From Xylocopa sonorina (lineage: Eukaryota; Arthropoda; Insecta; Hymenoptera; Apidae), in the NCBI RefSeq assembly GCF_050948175.1, contig NW_027490171.1, positions 1 to 64,000 on the forward strand: a DNA stretch of 64,000 nt, written 5' to 3'. Below are positions 11,380 through 23,385 of the stretch, one piece after another (the first letter of the stretch is position 1; every line of letters starts with the position of its first letter). The notes beneath the pieces were generated by a model. That model did no database searches and was not told where the DNA came from. It saw nothing but the letters and a program-made list of their open reading frames with translations. The position numbers were made by a program, and so were the translations under genes.

Positions 11380-13467
11380 TATGGAAGCAATAGAGTTCTA
11401 ATGCTTCTTAAAACGCGATATCGCATCTCATTTCTATGTTTCATGGTAAGATATAATATGGTTTGCGAAGTGTCATCTATTCCTCGTCTACACTTCAAAT
11501 GAATGTAAATGCGACACTTCCTTGCAAGGAAATAGCGTTTGCAGATGTCTACGTATCGTAGGTATGGAGTTCTAATGCTTCTTAAAACGCGATATCGCTT
11601 CTCATTTCTATGTTTCATGGTAAGATATAACATGATTTGCGAAGTGTTATGTATTCCTCGTCTACACATCAAATGAATGTAAATGCGACACTTCCTTGCA
11701 AGGAAATAGCGTTTCCAGATGTCTACGTATCGTAGCAATAGAGTTCTTATGATTCTTAAAACGCGATATCGCATCTCATTTCTATGTTTCATGGTAAGAT
11801 ATAATATGATTTGCGAAGTGTCATGTATTCCTCGTCTACACTTCAAATGAATGTGAATGCGACATTTCCTTGCAAGGAAATAGCATTTGCAGATGTCTAC
11901 GCATCGTAGCAATGGATTTCTGATGCTTCTTAAAACGCGATATCGCATCTCATTTCTATGTTTCATGGTAAGATATAATATGCTTTGCGAAGTGTCATCT
12001 ATTCCTCGTCTACACTTCAAATGAATGTAAATGCGACACTTCCTTGCAAGGAAATAGCGTTTGCAGATGTCTACGTATCGTAGGTATAGAGTTCTAATGC
12101 TACTTAAAACGCGATATCGCATCTCATTTCTATGTTTCATGGTAAGATATAATATGATTTGCGAAGTATCATGTATTCCTCGTCTACACTTCAAATGAAT
12201 GTAAATGCAACACTTCCTCGCTAGGAAATAGCGTTTGCAGATGTCTACGAATCGTAGCAAATGATTTCTAATGCTTCTTAAAACGCGATATCGCATCTCA
12301 TTTCTATGTTTCATGGTAAGATATAATATGATTTGCGAAGTGTTATGAATTCCTCGTCTACACTTCAAATGAATGTAAATGCGACACTTCCTTGTAAGGA
12401 AATAGCGTTCGCAGATGTCTACCTATCGTAGCAATAGAGTTCTAATGCTTCTTAAAACGCGATATCGCATCTCATTTCTATGTTTCATGGTAAAATATAA
12501 TATGATTTGTGAAGTGTTATGTATTCCTCGTCTACACTTCAAATGAATGTAAATGCGACACTTCCTTGCTAGGAAATAGCGTTTGCAGATGTCTACGTAT
12601 CGTAGCAATAGAGTTCTTATTATTCTTAAAACGCGATATCGCATCTCATTTCTATGTTTCATGGTAAGATATAATATGATTTGCGAAGTGTCATGTATTC
12701 CTCGTCTACATTTCAAATGAATGTGAATGCGACACTTCCTCGCTAGGAAATAGCGTCTGCAGATGTCTAGATATCGTAGCAATAGGGTTCTAATGCTTCT
12801 TAAAACGCGATATCGCATCTCATTTCTATGTTTCATGGTAAGATATAATATTCATTGCGAAGTGTTATGCATTCCTCGTCTACGATTCAAATGAATGTAA
12901 ATGCGACTCTTCCTTGCAAGGAAATAGCGTTTGCAGATGTCTACGTATCACAGCAATAGAGTTCTTGTGATTCTTAGAACGCGATATCGCATCTCATTTC
13001 TATGTTTCATGGTAAGGTATAATATGATATGCGAAGTGTTATGTATTCCTCGTCTACACTTCAAATGAATGTGAATGCGACACTACCTTGCTAGGAAATA
13101 GCGTCTGCAGATGTATAGGTATCCTAGCAATAGAGTTCTAATGCTTCTTAAAACTCGATATCGCATCTCATTTCTATGTTTCATGGTAAGATATAATATG
13201 ATTTGCGAAGTGTAATGTATTCTTCGTCCACACTTCAAAGGAATGTGAATGCGACACTTCCTTGCTAGGAAATAGCGTTTGCAGATGTCTACGTATCGAA
13301 GCAATAGTGTTCAAATGCTTCTTAAAACAAGATATCGCAACTCATTTCTATGTTTCATGATAAGATGTAATATTCATTGCGAAGTGTTATGTATTCCTCG
13401 TCTACACTTCAAATGAATGTAAATGCGACACTTACTTGCAAGGAGATAGAGTTTGCAGATGTCTACG
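11380..13467 (+). repeat. HOR copy, 12 monomers (2,088 bp), right end altered
   Basis: This copy follows the previous 12-mer at an offset of 2,088 bp to about 13200. It then differs: a unit with gtgtaatgtattcttcgtcc and tcaaaggaatg, and one with aaaacaagatatcgcaactc and gatgtaatattcattgcg, replace the expected gtaagtgcgac unit. The total length stays 12 monomers. These replacement units are standard further right. Confidence 0.8.
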
Positions 13468-15729
13468 TAACGAAGCAATAGAGTTCTAATGCTTCTTAAA
13501 ACGCGATATCGCATCTCATTTCTATGTTTCATGGTAAGATATAATATGGTTTGCGAAGTGTCATCTATTCCTCGTCTACACTTCAAATGAATGTAAATGC
13601 GACACTTCCTTGCAAGGAAATAGCGTTTGCAGATGTCTACGTATCGTAGGTATGGAGTTCTAATGCTTCTTAAAACGCGATATCGCTTCTCATTTCTATG
13701 TTTCATGGTAAGATATAACATGATTTGCGAAGTGTTATGTATTCCTCGTCTACACATCAAATGAATGTAAATGCGACACTTCCTTGCAAGGAAATAGCGT
13801 TTCCAGATGTCTACGTATCGTAGCAATAGAGTTCTTATGATTCTTAAAACGCGATATCGCATCTCATTTCTATGTTTCATGGTAAGATATAATATGATTT
13901 GCGAAGTGTCATGTATTCCTCGTCTACACTTCAAATGAATGTGAATGCGACATTTCCTTGCAAGGAAATAGCATTTGCAGATGTCTACGTATCGTAGCAA
14001 TGGATTTCTGATGCTTCTTAAAACGCGATATCGCATCTCATTTCTATGTTTCATGGTAAGATATAATATGCTTTGCGAAGTGTCATCTATTCCTCGTCTA
14101 CACTTCAAATGAATGTAAATGCGACACTTCCTTGCAAGGAAATAGCGTTTGCAGATGTCTACGTATCGTAGGTATAGAGTTCTAATGCTACTTAAAACGC
14201 GATATCGCATCTCATTTCTATGTTTCATGGTAAGATATAATATGATTTGCGAAGTATCATGTATTCCTCGTCTACACTTCAAATGAATGTAAATGCAACA
14301 CTTCCTCGCTAGGAAATAGCGTTTGCAGATGTCTACGAATCGTAGCAAATGATTTCTAATGCTTCTTAAAACGCGATATCGCATCTCATTTCTATGTTTC
14401 ATGGTAAGATATAATATGATTTGCGAAGTGTTATGAATTCCTCGTCTACACTTCAAATGAATGTAAATGCGACACTTCCTTGTAAGGAAATAGCGTTCGC
14501 AGATGTCTACCTATCGTAGCAATAGAGTTCTAATGCTTCTTAAAACGCGATATCGCATCTCATTTCTATGTTTCATGGTAAAATATAATATGATTTGTGA
14601 AGTGTTATGTATTCCTCGTCTACACTTCAAATGAATGTAAATGCGACACTTCCTTGCTAGGAAATAGCGTTTGCAGATGTCTACGTATCGTAGCAATAGA
14701 GTTCTTATTATTCTTAAAACGCGATATCGCATCTCATTTCTATGTTTCATGGTAAGATATAATATGATTTGCGAAGTGTCATGTATTCCTCGTCTACATT
14801 TCAAATGAATGTGAATGCGACACTTCCTCGCTAGGAAATAGCGTCTGCAGATGTCTAGATATCGTAGCAATAGGGTTCTAATGCTTCTTAAAACGCGATA
14901 TCGCATCTCATTTCTATGTTTCATGGTAAGATATAATATTCATTGCGAAGTGTTATGCATTCCTCGTCTACGATTCAAATGAATGTAAATGCGACTCTTC
15001 CTTGCAAGGAAATAGCGTTTGCAGATGTCTACGTATCACAGCAATAGAGTTCTTGTGATTCTTAGAACGCGATATCGCATCTCATTTCTATGTTTCATGG
15101 TAAGGTATAATATGATATGCGAAGTGTTATGTATTCCTCGTCTACACTTCAAATGAATGTGAATGCGACACTACCTTGCTAGGAAATAGCGTCTGCAGAT
15201 GTATAGGTATCCTAGCAATAGAGTTCTAATGCTTCTTAAAACTCGATATCGCATCTCATTTCTATGTTTCATGGTAAGATATAATATGATTTGCGTAGTG
15301 TTATGTATTCCTCGTCTACACTTCAAATGAATGTAAGTGCGACACTTCCTTGCAAGGAAGTAGCGTTTGCAAATATCTACCTATCGTAGCAATAGTGTTC
15401 TCATGCTTCTTAAAACGCGATATCGCATCTCATTTCCATGTTTCATGGTAAGATATAATATGATTTGCGAAGTGTAATGTATTCTTCGTCCACACTTCAA
15501 AGGAATGTGAATGCGACACTTCCTTGCTAGGAAATAGCGTTTGCAGATGTCTACGTATCGAAGCAATAGTGTTCAAATGCTTCTTAAAACAAGATATCGC
15601 AACTCATTTCTATGTTTCATGATAAGATGTAATATTCATTGCGAAGTGTTATGTATTCCTCGTCTACACTTCAAATGAATGTAAATGCGACACTTACTTG
15701 CAAGGAGATAGAGTTTGCAGATGTCTACG
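13468..15729 (+). repeat. HOR copy, 13 monomers (2,262 bp), first of a tandem pair
   Basis: Phased on gtaacgaagc at 13468, the right-hand counterpart of tatggaagc. It contains the full cassette, the atttgtg and ctacgtatcacagc units, a restored gtaagtgcgac unit with caaatatctacc, and then the attcttcgtcc and caagatatcgcaactc units. Restoring one unit while keeping the new ones explains the growth from 12 to 13. Confidence 0.9.
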
Positions 15730-17991
15730 TAACGAAGCAATAGAGTTCTAATGCTTCTTAAAACGCGATATCGCATCTCATTTCTATGTTTCATGGTAAG
15801 ATATAATATGGTTTGCGAAGTGTCATCTATTCCTCGTCTACACTTCAAATGAATGTAAATGCGACTCTTCCTTGCAAGGAAATAGCGTTTGCAGATGTCT
15901 ACGTATCGTAGGTATGGAGTTCTAATGCTTCTTAAAACGCGATATCGCTTCTCATTTCTATGTTTCATGGTAAGATATAACATGATTTGCGAAGTGTTAT
16001 GTATTCCTCGTCTACACATCAAATGAATGTAAATGCGACACTTCCTTGCAAGGAAATAGCGTTTCCAGATGTCTACGTATCGTAGCAATAGAGTTCTTAT
16101 GATTCTTAAAACGCGATATCGCATCTCATTTCTATGTTTCATGGTAAGATATAATATGATTTGCGAAGTGTCATGTATTCCTCGTCTACACTTCAAATGA
16201 ATGTGAATGCGACATTTCCTTGCAAGGAAATAGCATTTGCAGATGTCTACGTATCGTAGCAATGGATTTCTGATGCTTCTTAAAACGCGATATCGCATCT
16301 CATTTCTATGTTTCATGGTAAGATATAATATGCTTTGCGAAGTGTCATCTATTCCTCGTCTACACTTCAAATGAATGTAAATGCGACACTTCCTTGCAAG
16401 GAAATAGCGTTTGCAGATGTCTACGTATCGTAGGTATAGAGTTCTAATGCTACTTAAAACGCGATATCGCATCTCATTTCTATGTTTCATGGTAAGATAT
16501 AATATGATTTGCGAAGTATCATGTATTCCTCGTCTACACTTCAAATGAATGTAAATGCAACACTTCCTCGCTAGGAAATAGCGTTTGCAGATGTCTACGA
16601 ATCGTAGCAAATGATTTCTAATGCTTCTTAAAACGCGATATCGCATCTCATTTCTATGTTTCATGGTAAGGTATAATATGATTTGCGAAGTGTTATGAAT
16701 TCCTCGTCTACACTTCAAATGAATGTAAATGCGACACTTCCTTGTAAGGAAATAGCGTTCGCAGATGTCTACCTATCGTAGCAATAGAGTTCTAATGCTT
16801 CTTAAAACGCGATATCGCATCTCATTTCTATGTTTCATGGTAAAATATAATATGATTTGTGAAGTGTTATGTATTCCTCGTCTACACTTCAAATGAATGT
16901 AAATGCGACACTTCCTTGCTAGGAAATAGCGTTTGCAGATGTCTACGTATCGTAGCAATAGAGTTCTTATTATTCTTAAAACGCGATATCGCATCTCATT
17001 TCTATGTTTCATGGTAAGATATAATATGATTTGCGAAGTGTCATGTATTCCTCGTCTACATTTCAAATGAATGTGAATGCGACACTTCCTCGCTAGGAAA
17101 TAGCGTCTGCAGATGTCTAGATATCGTAGCAATAGGGTTCTAATGCTTCTTAAAACGCGATATCGCATCTCATTTCTATGTTTCATGGTAAGATATAATA
17201 TTCATTGCGAAGTGTTATGCATTCCTCGTCTACGATTCAAATGAATGTAAATGCGACTCTTCCTTGCAAGGAAATAGCGTTTGCAGATGTCTACGTATCA
17301 CAGCAATAGAGTTCTTGTGATTCTTAGAACGCGATATCGCATCTCATTTCTATGTTTCATGGTAAGGTATAATATGAAATGCGAAGTGTTATGTATTCCT
17401 CGTCTACACTTCAAATGAATGTGAATGCGACACTACCTTGCTAGGAAATAGCGTCTGCAGATGTATAGGTATCCTAGCAATAGAGTTCTAATGCTTCTTA
17501 AAACTCGATATCGCATCTCATTTCTATGTTTCATGGTAAGATATAATATGATTTGCGTAGTGTTATGTATTCCTCGTCTACACTTCAAATGAATGTAAGT
17601 GCGACACTTCCTTGCAAGGAAGTAGCGTTTGCAAATATCTACCTATCGTAGCAATAGTGTTCTCATGCTTCTTAAAACGCGATATCGCATCTCATTTCCA
17701 TGTTTCATGGTAAGATATAATATGATTTGCGAAGTGTAATGTATTCTTCGTCCACACTTCAAAGGAATGTGAATGCGACACTTCCTTGCTAGGAAATAGC
17801 GTTTGCAGATGTCTACGTATCGAAGCAATAGTGTTCAAATGCTTCTTAAAACAAGATATCGCAACTCATTTCTATGTTTCATGATAAGATGTAATATTCA
17901 TTGCGAAGTGTTATGTATTCCTCGTCTACACTTCAAATGAATGTAAATGCGACACTTACTTGCAAGGAAATAGCGTTTGCAGATGTCTACG
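15730..17991 (+). repeat. HOR copy, 13 monomers (2,262 bp), second of a tandem pair
   Basis: This copy is almost identical to the preceding 2,262 bp. By eye I found single-base differences at 15866 (t against a at 13604), 16671 (g against a at 14409) and 17378 (a against t at 15116), and few others. Such identity implies a recent duplication of the whole 13-mer. Confidence 0.9.
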
Positions 17992-20900
17992 TATCGTAGG
18001 TATAGAGTTCTAATGCTTCTTAAAACGCGATATCGCATCTCATTTCTATGTTTCATGGTAAGATATAATATGATTTGCGAAGTATCATGTATTCCTCGTC
18101 TGCACTTCAAATGAATGTAAATGCAACACTTCCTCGCTAGGAAATAGCGTTTGCAGATGTCTACGAATCGTAGCAATAGATTTCTAATGCTTCTTAAAAC
18201 GCGATATCGCATCTCATTTCTATGTTTCATGGTAAGATATAATATGATTTGCGAAGTGTTATGTATTCCTCGTCTACACTTCAAATGAATGTAAATGCGA
18301 CACTTCCTTGTAAGGAAATAGCGTTCGCAGATGTCTACCTATCGTAGCAATAGAGTTCTAATGCTTCTTAAAACGCGATATCGCATCTCATTTCTATGTT
18401 TCATGGTAAAATATAATATGATTTGTGAAGTGTTATGTATTCCTCGTCTACACTTCAAATGAATGTAAATGCGACACTTCCTTGCTAGGAAATAGCGTTT
18501 GCAGATGTCTACGTATCGTAGCAATAGAGTTCTTATGATTCTTAAAACGCGATATCGCATCTCATTTCTATGTTTCATGGTAAGATATAATATGATTTGC
18601 GAAGTGTCATGTATTCCTCGTCTACATTTCAAATGAATGTAAATGCGACACTTCCTTGCGAGGAAATAGCGTCTGCAGATGTCTAGGTATCGTAGCAATA
18701 GAGTTCTAATGCTTCATAAAACGGGATATCGCTTCTCATTTCTATGTTTCATGGTAAGATATAACATGATTTGCGAAGTGTTATGTATTCCTCGTCTACA
18801 CATCAATTGAATGTAAATGCGACACTTCCTTGCAAGGAAATAGCGTTTGCAGATGTCTACGTATCGTAGCAATAGAGTTCTTATGATTCTTAAAACGCGA
18901 TATCGCATCTCATTTCTATGTTTCATGGTAAGATATAATACGATTTGCGAAGTGTCATGTATTCCTCGTCTACACTTCAAATGAATGTAAATGCAACACT
19001 TCCTCGCTAGGAAATAGCGTTTGCAGATGTCTACGTATCGTAGCAGTAGAGTTCTAATGCTTCTTAAAACGCGATATCGCATCTCATTTCTATGTTTCAT
19101 GGTAAAATATAATATGATTTGTGAAGTGTTATGTATTCCTCGTCTACATTTCAAATGAATGTAAATGCGACACTTCCTTGCTAGGAAATAGCGTTTGCAG
19201 ATGTCTACGTATCGTAGCAATAGAGTTCTTATGATTCTTAAAACGCGATATCGCATCTCATTTCTATGTTTCATGGTAAGATATAATATGATTTGCGAAG
19301 TGTCATGTATTCCTCGTCTACATTTCAAATGAATGTAAATGCGACACTTCCTTGCGAGGAAATAGCGTCTGCAGATGTCTAGGTATCGTAGCAATAGAGT
19401 TCTAATGCTTCATAAAACGCGATATCGCTTCTCATTTCTATGTTTCATGGTAAGATATAACATGATTTGCGAAGTGTTATGTATTCCTCGTCTACACATC
19501 AATTGAATGTAAATGCGACACTTCCTTGCAAGGAAATAGCGTTTCCAGATGTCTACGTATCGTAGCAATGGAGTTCTTATGATTCTTAAAACGCGATATC
19601 GCATCTCATTTCTATGTTTCAGGGTAAGATATAATATGATTTGCGAAGAGTCATGTATTCCACGACTACACTTCAAATGATTGTAAATGCGACACTACCT
19701 TGCTAGGAAATAGCGTCTGCAGATGTATAGGTATCCTAGCAATAGAGTTCTAATGCTTCTTAAAACTCGATATCGCATCTCATTTCTATATTTCATGGTA
19801 AGATATAACATGATTTGCGAAGTGTTATGTATTCCTCGTCTACACATCAATTGAATGTAAATGCGACACTTCCTTGCAAGGAAATAGCGTTTCCAGATGT
19901 CTACGTATCGTAGCAATAGAGTTCTTATGATTCTTAAAACGCGATATCGCATCTCATTTCTATGTTTCATGGTAAGATATAATACGATTTGCGAAGTGTC
20001 ATGTATTCCTCGTCCACACTTCAAATGAATGTAAATGCAACACTTCCTCGCTAGGAAATAGCGTTTGCAGATGTCTACGTATCGTAGCAATAGAGTTCTA
20101 ATGCTTCTTAAAACGCGATATCGCATCTCATTTCTATATTTCATGGTAAGATATAATATGATTTGCGAAGTGTTATGTATTCCTCGTCTACACTTCAAAT
20201 GAATGTAAGTGCGACACTTCCTTGCAAGGAAATAGCGTTTGCAGATGTCTACGTATCGTAGGTATAGAGTTCTAATGCTTCTTAAAACGCGATATCGCAT
20301 CTCATTTCTATGTTTCATGGTAAGATATAATATGATTTGCGAAGTATCATGTATTCCTCGTCTACACTTAAAATGAATGTAAATGCGACACTTCCTCGCT
20401 AGGAAATAGCGTTTGCAGATGTCTACGAATCGTAGCAATAGATTTCTAATGCTTCTTAAAACGCGATATCGCATCTCATTTCTATGTTTCATGGTAAGAT
20501 ATAATATGATTTGCGAAGTGTTATGTATTCCTCGTCTACACTTCAAATGAATGCAAATGCGACACTTCCTTGTAAGGAAATAGCGTTCGCAGATGTCTAC
20601 CTATCGTAGCAATAGAGTTCTAATGCTTCTTAAAACGCGATATCGCATCTCATTTCTATGTTTCATGGTAAAATATAATATGATTTGTGAAGTGTTATGT
20701 ATTCCTCGTCTACACTTCAAATGAATGTAAATGCGACACTTCCTTGCTAGGAAATAGCGTTTGCAGATGTCTACGTATCGTAGCAATAGAGTTCTTATGA
20801 TTCTTAAAACGCGATATCGCATCTCATTTCTATGTTTCATGGTAAGATATAATATGATTTGCGAAGTGTCATGTATTCCTCGTCTACATTTCAAATGAAT

Positions 20901-23385
20901 GTAAATGCGACACTTCCTTGCGAGGAAATAGCGTCTGCAGATGTCTAGGTATCGTAGCAATAGAGTTCTAATGCTTCATAAAACGCGATATCGCTTCTCA
21001 TTTCTATGTTTCATGGTAAGATATAACATGATTTGCGAAGTGTTATGTATTCCTCGTCTACACATCAATTGAATGTAAATGCGACACTTCCTTGCAAGGA
21101 AATAGCGTTTCCAGATGTCTACGTATCGTAGCAATAGAGTTCTTATGATTCTTAAAACGCGATATCGCATCTCATTTCTATGTTTCATGGTAAGATATAA
21201 TATGATTTGCGAAGTATCATGTATTCCTCGTCTACACTTAAAATGAATGTAAATGCGACACTTCCTCGCTAGGAAATAGCGTTTGCAGATGTCTACGAAT
21301 CGTAGCAATAGATTTCTAATGCTTCTTAAAACGCGATATCGCATCTCATTTCTATGTTTCATGGTAAGATATAATATGATTTGCGAAGTGTTATGTATTC
21401 CTCGTCTACACTTCAAATGAATGTAAATGCGACACTTCCTTGTAAGGAAATAGCGTTCGCAGATGTCTACCTATCGTAGCAATAGAGTTCTAATGCTTCT
21501 TAAAACGCGATATCGCATCTCATTTCTATGTTTCATGGTAAAATATAATATGATTTGTGAAGTGTTATGTATTCCTCGTCTACACTTCAAATGAATGTAA
21601 ATGCGACACTTCCTTGCTAGGAAATAGCGTTTGCAGATGTCTACGTATCGTAGCAATAGAGTTCTTATGATTCTTAAAACGCGATATCGCATCTCATTTC
21701 TATGTTTCATGGTAAGATATAATATGTTTTGCGAAGTGTCATGTATTCCTCGTCTACATTTCAAATGAATGTAAATGCGACACTTCCTTGCGAGGAAATA
21801 GCGTCTGCAGATGTCTAGGTATCGTAGCAATAGAGTTCTAATGCTTCATAAAACGCGATATCGCTTCTCATTTCTATGTTTCATGGTAAGATATAACATG
21901 ATTTGCGAAGTGTTATGTATTCCTCGTCTACACATCAATTGAATGTAAATGCGACACTTCCTTGCAAGGAAATAGCGTTTCCAGATGTCTACGTATCGTA
22001 GCAATAAAGTTCTTATGATTCTTAAAACGCGATATCGCATCTCATTTCTATGTTTCATGGTAAGATATAATACGATTTGCGAAGTGTCATGTATTCCTCG
22101 TCCACACTTCAAATGAATGTAAATGCAACACTTCCTCGCTAGGAAATAGCGTTTGCAGATGTCTACGTATCGTAGCAATAGATTTCTAATGCCTCTTAAA
22201 ACAAGATATCGCAACTCATTTCTATGTTTCATGATAAGATGTAATATTCATTGCGAAGTGTTATGTACTCCTCGCCTACACTTCAAATGAATGTAAATGC
22301 GACACTTCCTTGCTAGGAAATAGCGTTTGCAGATGTCTACGTATTGAAGCAATAGAGTTCAAATGCTTCTTAAATCGAGATATTGCATCTCATATCTATG
22401 TTTCATGATAAGATATAATATTCATTGCGAAGTGTTATACATTTCCCGTCTACGATTCAAATGAATGTAAATGCGACACTTCCTTGCAAGGAAATAGCGT
22501 TTGCAGATGTCTACGTATCACAGCAATAGAGTTCTTGTGATTCTTAGAACGCGATATCGCATCTAATTCCTATGTTTCATGGTAAGGTATAATATGATAT
22601 GCGAAGTGTTATGTATTCCTCGTCTACACTTCAAATGAATGTGAATGCGACTCTTCCTCGCTAGGAAATGGCGTTTGCAGATGTCTACGTATCGTAGCAA
22701 TAGATTTCTAATGCTTCTTAAAACGCGATATCGCATCTCATTTCTATGTTTCAGGGTAAGATATAATATGATTTGCGAAGAGTCATGTATTCCACGACTA
22801 AACTTCAAATGAATGTAAATGCGGCACTACCTTGCTAGGAAATAGCGTCTGCAGATGTATAGGTATCCTAGCAATAGAGTTCTAATGCTTCTTAAAACTC
22901 GATATCGCATCTCATTTCTATGTTTCATGGTAAGATATAATATGATTTGCGAAGTGTTATGTATTCCTCGTCTACACTTCAAATGAATGTAAGTGCGACA
23001 CTTCCTTGCAAGGAAGTAGCGTTTGCAAATGTCTACCTATCGTAGCAATAGTGTTCTCATGCTTCTTAAAACGCGATATCGCATCTCATTTCCATATTTC
23101 ATGGTAAGATATAATATGATTTGCGAAGTGTAATGTATTCTTCGTCCACACTTCAAGTGAATGTAAATGCGACATTTCCTTGCAAGAAAATAGCGTTTGC
23201 AGATGTCTACGTATCGAAGCAATAGTGTTCAAATGCTTCTTAAAACAAGATATCGCAACTCATTTCTATGTTTCATGATAAGATGTAATATTCATTGCGA
23301 AGTGTTATGTATTCCTCGTCTACACTTCAAATGAATGTAAATGCGACACTTACTTGCAAGGAAATAGCGTTTGCAGATGTCTACG
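17992..23385 (+). repeat. HOR copy, 31 monomers (5,394 bp), first copy
   Basis: The long HOR is built from shorter parts that themselves repeat. A run with aaaatataatatgatttgtg, tctacatttc, ccttgcgagg and cttcataaaac starts near 18339, 20601 and 21471 (13 and 5 monomers apart). Rare markers include aaaacgggatatcgc near 18720, gtttcagggtaag and attccacgac near 19620 and 22750, and a gagatattgcatc unit at 22377. The cassette of the 8-13 monomer HORs survives only in part. Confidence 0.9.

Noticed and set aside
18714..18735. CENP-B box (TTCG, four bases, A, two bases, CGGG)
   Set aside because: The rare cggg forms (near 18722 and 24116, and in cgggatattgc units of the right half) are preceded by cttcataaaa or cttcttaaaa, which do not place TTCG at the required distance. 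The consensus monomer contains no match on reading either strand; a full motif scan was not possible.
22700..22810. Insertion of a mobile element near the unusual gtttcagggtaag and attccacgac unit
   Set aside because: The variants are point differences within a unit of normal length, and they recur in each HOR copy; there is no extra sequence, target-site duplication or terminal repeat.
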